From assembly GCA_052180195.1 (NCBI GenBank), contig CP197469.1: a stretch of DNA of 64,000 bases; one strand, 5' to 3'. A program made the translations under genes and the position numbers. Below the pieces are notes generated by a model, which saw nothing but the letters and a program-made list of their open reading frames with translations, was not told the DNA's origin and did not search any database. Positions 8,797-15,005 of the stretch are shown piece by piece; within the stretch, counting starts at the first letter, position 1; each line of letters starts with the position of its first letter. Source of the stretch: Gottfriedia sp002574545 (GTDB taxonomy: Bacteria > Bacillota > Bacilli > Bacillales > Bacillaceae_G).

Positions 8797-8839
8797 AATT
8801 GACGTAAAATAATTCCAATTATTTCATCGTCAATTTTTT
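8797..8839 (+). terminator. Orphan plus-strand terminator (no upstream plus-strand gene)
   Basis: AATTGACG pairs with CGTCAATT, and inside that AAATAATT-CC-AATTATTT forms a second perfect stem. A run of T follows at 8834-8839. The minus strand has no T run. The nearest upstream gene is on the minus strand, so this may end a small RNA. Confidence 0.65.
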
Positions 8840-8865
8840 ATTTCACTTTAAGATGATGGTTACGT

Positions 8866-8940
8866 GGGCAGTAGCCATTTCCACTACGTCCCTGACTTCG
8901 CCAAAAAATGGCTGGTCAAATGAAGTTTTCTTTATTTTAC
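8866..8940 (+). repeat. Dispersed hairpin element, copy D, in leader of the 8975 gene
   Basis: AGCCATTT at about 8874 pairs with AAATGGCT near 8909, enclosing CTGACTTCGCC. The second half (TTCGCCAAAAAATGGCTG, then TTTTCTTTATT) resembles stretches at 18583, 43785 and 47452. It could be a terminator-like dispersed repeat or a structured leader for the gene at 8975. Confidence 0.4.
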
Positions 8941-8974
8941 ATAATTAAGAATATACGGCAAGGAGAAGAGACAT

Positions 8975-9349
8975 ATGTTTTCACCAGTTTACAAAGTAAA
9001 TGATGATGGAGAAATTTACTTAAGTACAAAAGGCTTTTCAGTAACCTACGACCAATTTAAAGAGGATGAACAAGGAAACGCATATGTAATTGTAAAAAGC
9101 GATGAAGAACCACTAATTAGAGTGAAACTACTTCTACATAATATTGGAAATGCAAAAACACCAGAATTAGAAGTAAAAAACAAATCAGGATTAGGTCAAG
9201 TGGAAATAAGATTAATTCGAGTAAAAATTAAAAAATTCAAAAATGGATGGGGAGCAAAAATCCCTCTATCGAATGGTGAGGTGACGATTAAAGGAGATAT
9301 TCCAAAACACGTCAAGATCCAAGTAGTTCGAAAAATTAAACTAGCGTAG
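8975..9349 (+). CDS. Conserved-looking protein of unknown function
   Basis: I do not recognise this 124-residue protein. It has no signal peptide or membrane helix. It is Lys-rich (VEIRLIRVKIKKFKNGWG) with alternating hydrophobic residues that suggest a beta-strand fold. The start is supported by AAGGAGAAGAG at 8960-8970 and ATG at 8975. The 5' side holds a structured segment (8866-8940), and two strong terminators follow, so the gene is transcribed alone. Codon use matches the neighbours and nothing suggests recent transfer. Confidence 0.7.
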   Translation: MFSPVYKVNDDGEIYLSTKGFSVTYDQFKEDEQGNAYVIVKSDEEPLIRVKLLLHNIGNAKTPELEVKNKSGLGQVEIRLIRVKIKKFKNGWGAKIPLSNGEVTIKGDIPKHVKIQVVRKIKLA

Positions 9350-9441
9350 TATTTAAATACGGTAATACAATTATTATTCTAATTTCTTAATGGAAAGATT
9401 ATTAATTCTTATAGTTTTGCACTTATTTATTTCATATTTTT

Positions 9442-9469
9442 AAAGATGTCTCGGTAGCAGACATCTTTT
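9442..9469 (+). terminator. Terminator after the 8975 gene
   Basis: AAAGATGTCT, loop CGGTAGC, then AGACATCTTTTT form a clean stem with a T run. Confidence 0.85.
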
Positions 9470-9471
9470 TT

Positions 9472-9523
9472 AATCAAAGAAAAGCCTCAAGGATATTTAA
9501 TATCTTGGGGCTTTTCTTTGATT
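9472..9523. terminator. Second, unusually long hairpin
   Basis: AATCAAAGAAAAGCC and GGCTTTTCTTTGATT form a perfect 15-bp stem that continues through CAAG and ATAT to a three-base loop. It follows the previous terminator by two bases. It may be a backup terminator or a small palindromic element. Confidence 0.7.
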
Positions 9524-9557
9524 AAAAGGGATTTCTAAAAATATTAGGAAACAAATT

Positions 9558-9589
9558 TTAAGAAAAAATTAAGGATTCTATTACATAAT
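9558..9589 (+). promoter_or_regulatory. TTAAG direct repeat with CATAAT -10 box
   Basis: TTAAG at 9558 and 9569 are spaced 11 bp, one helical turn, as in OmpR-family binding sites. CATAAT at 9584-9589 begins 15 bp after the start of the second repeat. The same geometry occurs before the RR and RND genes near 36699 and 38806, with a different half-site. Confidence 0.45.
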
Positions 9590-9622
9590 TAAATTAATTC
9601 AATATAAAGGAGTGCGAATCAC

Positions 9623-9901
9623 ATGGAAGAATTAGAATCAAATTTAGTTGAAAATAATCAAAAAACGAATTTGAATAATCGTTCAACAACATTTGAATTT
9701 TCTCCAAAAGTAATTTCCATTTTATTAGTAATAAATTTAGTAATTGGCGTTTTCACATTAATAGGAGTTGGCTATTTAAGTTTTAAAACCAATGATCGTA
9801 CCCAAATGATGAGAAACTTCCGAAATGGAGGAGACTTCCCACATAACGGGGGTGGAGGATCTTTTAATCAACAACCTCCTTCATCAGATAGCAGCAATTA
9901 G
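9623..9901 (+). CDS. Small single-pass membrane protein ahead of a two-component system
   Basis: The 92-residue protein has a hydrophilic N-terminus rich in Asn and Glu, and one membrane helix at about residues 32-53 (VISILLVINLVIGVFTLIGV). A low-complexity tail with GGGGSF, QQPP and SSDSS follows. I do not recognise a family. AAAGGAGTG at 9607-9615 supports ATG 9623. A direct-repeat operator lies upstream and a leaky terminator follows at 10060, then the response regulator gene at 10110. It could be a small sensor partner or a target of this two-component system; both are inference. Confidence 0.65.
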   Translation: MEELESNLVENNQKTNLNNRSTTFEFSPKVISILLVINLVIGVFTLIGVGYLSFKTNDRTQMMRNFRNGGDFPHNGGGGSFNQQPPSSDSSN

Positions 9902-10059
9902 ATATACAATTTCAGTTTTAATCGGATCATCTGTACTTTACACATTTGGTGGTATGATAAGTGTAGGTGGGAAAAATTGTATTTACATGTTTCAAGTACA
10001 GCCAGAGTGAAGCTTCAATATGAGATAAATTCAAGCAATACGATTTGGATAAATAAAGT

Positions 10060-10093
10060 GGAGCGTTGAATGTAATGAACGCTTCTTTTTAGT
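10060..10093 (+). terminator. Hairpin between small membrane gene and response regulator
   Basis: GAGCGTT and AACGCTTC enclose GAATGTAATG and are followed by TTTTTAG. It probably terminates the upstream transcript partially, allowing separate expression levels for the regulator genes. Confidence 0.65.
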
Positions 10094-10109
10094 CTAATGG
10101 AGGAAAAAA

Positions 10110-10781
10110 ATGAGAATTTTAGTTGTAGAAGATCATATAGAAGTTTTAAATTCAGTCGTTGAATTATTATCAAATGATTTTAAAGTAGATAAAGCGTTAG
10201 AAGGGGAAGAAGGCTATTTCTTGGCGATGCAAAACATATATGATGTGATTGTGTTAGATGTAATGTTGCCTGAGAAAAATGGTTTTGAAATTGTTAAGGA
10301 CTTGAGAAAAGTAGGGGTACATACACCAGTTCTTTTTCTAACTGCCAAAGATTCACTTGAAGATCGTGTTGAAGGATTAAACTTAGGAGCGGACGATTAT
10401 TTAGTAAAACCATTTCAAGGGCCGGAATTACTAGCAAGAATCTATGCATTACTTAGAAGAAGTGGTAAATTAACAATTGATAGTTCATTGAAATACCAAG
10501 GAATCATATTAAAAGGAAAAGAGCATCCTGTTGAAATAAATAATGAACCGATTCATTTAACAATTAAACAATATGAATTACTGGAATACTTCATTCAAAA
10601 CCAAGGAAAGATTTTAATGAAAGAACAAATTTTTGATAGGATTTGGGGATTTGATTCTGATACGACTGTTGCAATTGTAGAAGTATACGTACATCAACTC
10701 CGAAAAAAGCTAGATCCATATCATTATGGTAGTATGATTAAAACAGTCAGAGGTATCGGATATATTATGAAAGATGACTAG
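10110..10781 (+). CDS. OmpR-family response regulator
   Basis: The 223-residue protein has a receiver domain (about 1-115). Acidic pair ED is at residues 7-8, the phospho-acceptor Asp is in VLDVMLPEKNG (about residue 51), and LTAKD and KPF complete the active site. The C-terminal winged-helix DNA-binding domain ends in TVRGIGYIMK. It is paired with the histidine kinase that starts 9 bp downstream. The overall look is close to CiaR-like regulators, but I cannot assign a specific signal. The ATG at 10110 follows AATGGAGG. Confidence 0.93.
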   Translation: MRILVVEDHIEVLNSVVELLSNDFKVDKALEGEEGYFLAMQNIYDVIVLDVMLPEKNGFEIVKDLRKVGVHTPVLFLTAKDSLEDRVEGLNLGADDYLVKPFQGPELLARIYALLRRSGKLTIDSSLKYQGIILKGKEHPVEINNEPIHLTIKQYELLEYFIQNQGKILMKEQIFDRIWGFDSDTTVAIVEVYVHQLRKKLDPYHYGSMIKTVRGIGYIMKDD

Positions 10782-10789
10782 GTGAAGAG

Positions 10790-12025
10790 ATGTTTAAAAA
10801 AACAAAAATTCGTTTAACGATTATAAATTCAGTAGTATTTATCTTCATAATTGGAATCCTTTCGTTCATTATCTATTCATATACAAATAATCGTTTATAT
10901 AAAGAAGTCGATCAATCACTTTTATGGAATATTAATCGTATACAAAATAGTGATGATCCATATCGCTTGCCAATATCCAATCGAGATCCACGTATTTTAA
11001 TGATCATGTGGGATGAAAATAAAAAATTAGTAAATCCCATGCCAGGTATGAATGCGATTATTTTACAAGATGAGCTTAAGCATCCTACAAAAATTAATGA
11101 AATATATAATGATAAAATCGGTGATATGAATTATCGAACGATTTCAATTCAAGGTGAAACCAATCGTGGGAAAATTACACTACAAATATTACGTAATATC
11201 GACTCAGAAAAGGATTTACTTGATACATTATTAATCATATTAATTATTGGTTGGGTTTTGGGAAGTGCATTATCAGTTGTAGCTGGTTATGTTTTGGCTG
11301 GCCGCGCACTCGTACCAATAAGAAACGCATGGCAAAAACAACAAGAATTCGTATCGGATGCATCACATGAAATCAGAACGCCACTAACCGTAATTCAATC
11401 ACGTTTGGAGTTATTGCTAAGAGAGCCAGACGCAACAATCGAAGAAAAGGCACAAGATTTTTCAATTATGTTAAAAGAGAATAGGCGCCTTTCTAAACTA
11501 GTAGCAAGCTTATTAACTTTAGCTAGATCAGATTCAGGGCAAATACAATTAAATAAAAAAATATTCTCCATAAATGAATTGTTAGAAGAAGTTGTATCGC
11601 ACTTTACTGAAATCATTTCATTTCAAAGTAAAGAAATCTTTATATCAATTAAAGATACGTATTTTTACTTTGGTGATCAAGAAAGAATTCATCAATTACT
11701 TGTGATTTTAATTGACAATGCAATGAAATTTACAAACGAAAATGATACGATCCAAATTAACTGTAAACAAGTAAAAAATAATCTTCTTATTCAGGTTATA
11801 GATAGTGGAGTGGGAATAAAAGAAGAAAATCTGCCTCGAATATTTGACCGATTCTTCCAGGAAGATGTCTCACGTACATCAAAGAATGGAATTGGGCTCG
11901 GCTTATCCATTGCTAAATGGATTGTTGAAGAACATGGTGGGAAAATAAAAGTTCAAAGTAAAATTGGAGAAGGAACTAGTTTTGGAATATCTTTACCAAT
12001 TATGTCCTCTTCAAAAAATAGCTAA
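10790..12025 (+). CDS. Membrane sensor histidine kinase
   Basis: This 411-residue kinase has two membrane helices (about 8-30 and 145-170) flanking an extracellular region of about 115 residues. The dimerisation/H-box is VSDASHEIRTPLTVIQS, with the phosphorylated His near residue 193. The ATPase domain shows the N box (LIDNAMKFT), G1 (DSGVGI), F box (RIFDRFFQ) and G2 (GIGLGLSI). It phosphorylates the regulator encoded 9 bp upstream. The extracellular domain has no recognisable ligand motif. A terminator follows at 12150. Confidence 0.93.
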   Translation: MFKKTKIRLTIINSVVFIFIIGILSFIIYSYTNNRLYKEVDQSLLWNINRIQNSDDPYRLPISNRDPRILMIMWDENKKLVNPMPGMNAIILQDELKHPTKINEIYNDKIGDMNYRTISIQGETNRGKITLQILRNIDSEKDLLDTLLIILIIGWVLGSALSVVAGYVLAGRALVPIRNAWQKQQEFVSDASHEIRTPLTVIQSRLELLLREPDATIEEKAQDFSIMLKENRRLSKLVASLLTLARSDSGQIQLNKKIFSINELLEEVVSHFTEIISFQSKEIFISIKDTYFYFGDQERIHQLLVILIDNAMKFTNENDTIQINCKQVKNNLLIQVIDSGVGIKEENLPRIFDRFFQEDVSRTSKNGIGLGLSIAKWIVEEHGGKIKVQSKIGEGTSFGISLPIMSSSKNS

Positions 12026-12149
12026 GTTCCAAGAAATTGCAAATTAAGAAAATAATTTGGTGAAATAAAGTAAATTTCCGACATTATTTCCTAAGAAATA
12101 GCGATAAACTACAATAATTGAATTAAACCAAAAAAATTAATACTTGCGA

Positions 12150-12180
12150 GAAAATCCACTATAAATTAGTGGTTTTTTTT
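12150..12180 (+). terminator. Terminator of the 10110 two-component operon
   Basis: AATCCACT, loop ATAAATT, then AGTGGTTTTTTTT. Confidence 0.8.
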
Positions 12181-12361
12181 GTGAAGAAAAATAAGGAACT
12201 CCGATACATTAATTTAGGGATGAAAGGAATCATTAATTGTTGAATTGAATATGTTTTAAAAGATAAATTGAGTTATATTGTACGATTAGATGAGTGGTAA
12301 GTTAATACAACTTTAAGATATAAATAAGGATACACTTAAATACTTTTTAATTTGAAACTTT

Positions 12362-12405
12362 AGGACCTTTCTACATGCGGGTGAAATTGTAGCGGTCCTT
12401 TTTCA
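12362..12405 (+). promoter_or_regulatory. glpD leader terminator, probable GlpP antitermination site
   Basis: AGGACC pairs with GGTCCT and CTACA with TGTAG, followed by TTTTT. The hairpin sits in the untranslated leader, 72 bases before the glpD start. In Bacillus the glpD leader terminator is overridden by GlpP with glycerol 3-phosphate. Position and shape fit; GlpP is not in the window. Confidence 0.75.
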
Positions 12406-12476
12406 TTTTTGGTTTATTTCTTTTTTATACCAGTTTTTTTAGAAAACTAGAAAAATTGTTGAAGTGAGGTTTTACA

Positions 12477-14123
12477 ATGGAAGAACAATTTTCGAGTTTA
12501 AATAGGAAAAAGATCAAGAAAACATTAGCTGAAAAAGAATTCGATTTATTAGTAATTGGTGGAGGGATTACGGGATGTGGTGTTGCACTTGATGCAACTA
12601 CTAGAGGGATGAATACTGCTCTAGTTGAGATGCAAGATTTTGCTTCGGGTACATCTAGTCGTTCTACTAAGCTAGTTCACGGTGGATTACGATATTTAAA
12701 ACAGTATGAATTTAAAATGGTAGCAGAGGTTGGGAAAGAACGGGCAATTGTTTATGAAAATGGACCACATGTGACTACACCTGAATGGATGTTACTTCCC
12801 ATTTATAAGGGTGGAACTTTTGGTAAGTTTACTACTTCTATTGGCCTTAGATTATACGACTATTTAGCAGGGGTAAAAAAAGAAGAGCGAAGAAAAATGT
12901 TAAATCGAAAAGAAACGATTGAAAAGGAGCCATTAATAAAAAGAGAAGGGTTAAAAGCTGGAGGGTATTACGTTGAATATCGAACTGATGATGCTAGACT
13001 TACAATTGAAATAATAAAAAAAGCAGTTGAACTTGGAGCACAGGCAATCAATTATGTAGAAGTGACAGATTTCATCTATGAAAATAATCGAATAGTAGGA
13101 GTCAAAGTAATCGATTTAATAACGAAAGTACCTTTTACAATTCGGGCAAAGAGGATTGTTAATGCAACCGGACCTTGGGTTGACCAGCTTAGGGAAATGG
13201 AACGATTAGAAAGTGATAAAAATCTTAGACTAACAAAAGGTGTTCATTTAGTAATTGATCATAAGAAGTTTCCTTTAAATCAGTCTGTTTATTTTGATAC
13301 GATGGATGGACGGATGGTCTTTGCAATTCCAAGAGATGGAAAGACTTATGTTGGTACAACAGATACATTTTTTGATCAAGATCCAGCTAATGCAAAAGTA
13401 AGTAATGAAGATAAAGAGTATTTATTAAATTGTGTTCAATATATGTTTCCGACAATTAAGCTGGAAGATACTGACATTGAATCTAGCTGGGCTGGTATTC
13501 GTCCTTTAATTTTGGAAGAAGGTAAGAATCCTTCTGAAATCTCAAGAAAGGATGAGATTTGGGAATCATCTTCGGGGTTAATTTCAATAGCTGGAGGAAA
13601 GTTAACAGGCTATCGTAAAATGGCTGAGACAATTGTCGACCTTATATTAAAAGATAATAGAAATAAATTTAAAGAATGTCAGACTAAAAATTTACCAATA
13701 TCCGGTGGCGATGTCGGAGGCTCAAAAGGTTTTAATTATTTTAAAAGACGATTTTCATCTGCTGGTATTGCAATTGGATTAAGTGAATCAGAATATAAAA
13801 GATTAAGTAAAATGTATGGATCGAATATAGAAGATTTAATGAATATATCATTTAGTGAATTGAAAAATGAGTCTAATCTACCATTATCATTATTTTTACA
13901 ACTAGAATATGGAATTCAAAACGAAATGATTGTAAAGCCAGTTGACTTTTTTATAAGGAGAACTGGATTTTTATTTTTTCGAATGGATCTAGTTAATAAG
14001 TATAAAGACGAAGTGATTCATTATATGGCGAAAAGACTAAATTGGAACAAGTATCAAATTTTAGAATATCATTTGGAGTTGGAAGAGCAAATAAAAAATG
14101 CTGTTTCTTCTACTGATGAATAA
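12477..14123 (+). CDS. glpD: Aerobic glycerol-3-phosphate dehydrogenase (FAD)
   Basis: The 548-residue protein has the FAD-binding dinucleotide motif LLVIGGGITGCGVALDATTRG at about residues 24-44. The GlpD signature TKLVHGGLRYLKQYEF follows, and a second motif, AGGKLTGYRKMAE, lies near residue 371. GlpD oxidises glycerol 3-phosphate to dihydroxyacetone phosphate on the inner face of the membrane and passes electrons to menaquinone. The length matches Bacillus GlpD. GAAGTGAGG precedes the ATG. Expression is probably controlled by the leader terminator at 12362. No glpF or glpK is adjacent, and a convergent terminator separates it from the glycosylase gene. Confidence 0.97.
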   Translation: MEEQFSSLNRKKIKKTLAEKEFDLLVIGGGITGCGVALDATTRGMNTALVEMQDFASGTSSRSTKLVHGGLRYLKQYEFKMVAEVGKERAIVYENGPHVTTPEWMLLPIYKGGTFGKFTTSIGLRLYDYLAGVKKEERRKMLNRKETIEKEPLIKREGLKAGGYYVEYRTDDARLTIEIIKKAVELGAQAINYVEVTDFIYENNRIVGVKVIDLITKVPFTIRAKRIVNATGPWVDQLREMERLESDKNLRLTKGVHLVIDHKKFPLNQSVYFDTMDGRMVFAIPRDGKTYVGTTDTFFDQDPANAKVSNEDKEYLLNCVQYMFPTIKLEDTDIESSWAGIRPLILEEGKNPSEISRKDEIWESSSGLISIAGGKLTGYRKMAETIVDLILKDNRNKFKECQTKNLPISGGDVGGSKGFNYFKRRFSSAGIAIGLSESEYKRLSKMYGSNIEDLMNISFSELKNESNLPLSLFLQLEYGIQNEMIVKPVDFFIRRTGFLFFRMDLVNKYKDEVIHYMAKRLNWNKYQILEYHLELEEQIKNAVSSTDE

Positions 14124-14153
14124 TGATTAAAATACGTTCAAAAATTAAGAAGA

Positions 14154-14205
14154 CCCAGACTGTTTGAAAGTAAGAAGAGTTCATCAACAGCCTGGGTATT
14201 TTTAT
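14154..14205. terminator. Bidirectional terminator glpD / 3-methyladenine glycosylase
   Basis: CCCAGACTGTT pairs with AACAGCCTGGG (one mismatch) between the two convergent genes, with a T-rich tail on the plus strand. Confidence 0.8.
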
Positions 14206-14786
14206 TATCTTGAAACAAATTTATTATCCGTAATCCAAAACCTCCACGGATAGTCCCTCGCTTCACCGGTATTTTCAATACCGATTCTAGGTCCACTACT
14301 AATATGTTCTGGTTTAATTCCTTCTTTGATGTAAACAGGAGGGAGCCAAATCGGTTTTCCATAAGACTCCATCGTAATATTCAGTGCTTTTGTAAGCTTA
14401 CCAGGTCCATTCGTTAAATTAGAAATAGGCTGATTTTTACGAAATTCGATCATTTTTTCAATCCCGTTCACAGGTTCTAGTGCTCTAATTAATACTCCCT
14501 GTGGTTTTCCGATTTCTTCACAAACTATATTAATTAAAGTATGTGTATGCATTTGGTAAGTATAGATGTAACCTCCCTCATGAAACATGATTTCTGTTCG
14601 TTTCGTACGTCGGTTCTGAAAACTATGTGCAGCGCGATCTTCTGGCCCCATATATGCTTCTGTCTCTACAATTATTCCGGAAAGTTCCATTTCGTCAGTA
14701 TTATGAACTAGTATTTTACCTAAAAGCTCCTTTGCTACTTGTATAGCTGGTTTTAAAAAGAAATCTTGTTTTAATGTCGAATTCAT
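14205..14786 (-). CDS. DNA-3-methyladenine glycosylase, AAG/MPG family
   Basis: The 193-residue protein begins DFFLKPAIQVAKELLGKIL and has the family core SGIIVETEAYMGPEDRAAH (about residues 37-55), with the catalytic Glu in ETEAY. It also has RTEIMF and NGPGKLTKAL. It excises 3-methyladenine and other alkylated purines. The usual Y-x-x-YGMH loop is changed to YTYQMHTH, so the substrate pocket may differ slightly. The closest Bacillus relative is YxlJ. It stands alone on the minus strand, convergent with glpD. This is the second alkylation repair gene of the window besides alkC; an alkyltransferase-like gene is at 43413. Confidence 0.92.
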   Translation of the reverse strand: MNSTLKQDFFLKPAIQVAKELLGKILVHNTDEMELSGIIVETEAYMGPEDRAAHSFQNRRTKRTEIMFHEGGYIYTYQMHTHTLINIVCEEIGKPQGVLIRALEPVNGIEKMIEFRKNQPISNLTNGPGKLTKALNITMESYGKPIWLPPVYIKEGIKPEHISSGPRIGIENTGEARDYPWRFWITDNKFVSR

Positions 14787-15005
14787 AAAATACTCCTCGA
14801 AACTTGTTTAATAAAAAGAGAAAATGTATTTTTTTGTCTAGTTAATAAGTATATTTACCTATCGCAATGTTAAAAAAACGTTAAAATTAGATTAAATATA
14901 ATAACGGAATTATTAGAAATTATTCATAATTACTCATTGTACAATCCCCTTCAAGCTTGTACTATTTACTTAGTTGTTAGAATATTCGAAAAAGGGGTGC
15001 GAAAT

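Noticed and set aside
9825..10010. 61-residue reading frame overlapping the small membrane gene
   Set aside because: It begins inside the 9623 gene in another frame, has no ribosome binding site and no recognisable domain.
14138..14362. Minus-strand frame overlapping the 3-methyladenine glycosylase gene
   Set aside because: It lies in another frame inside the glycosylase gene and its terminator.
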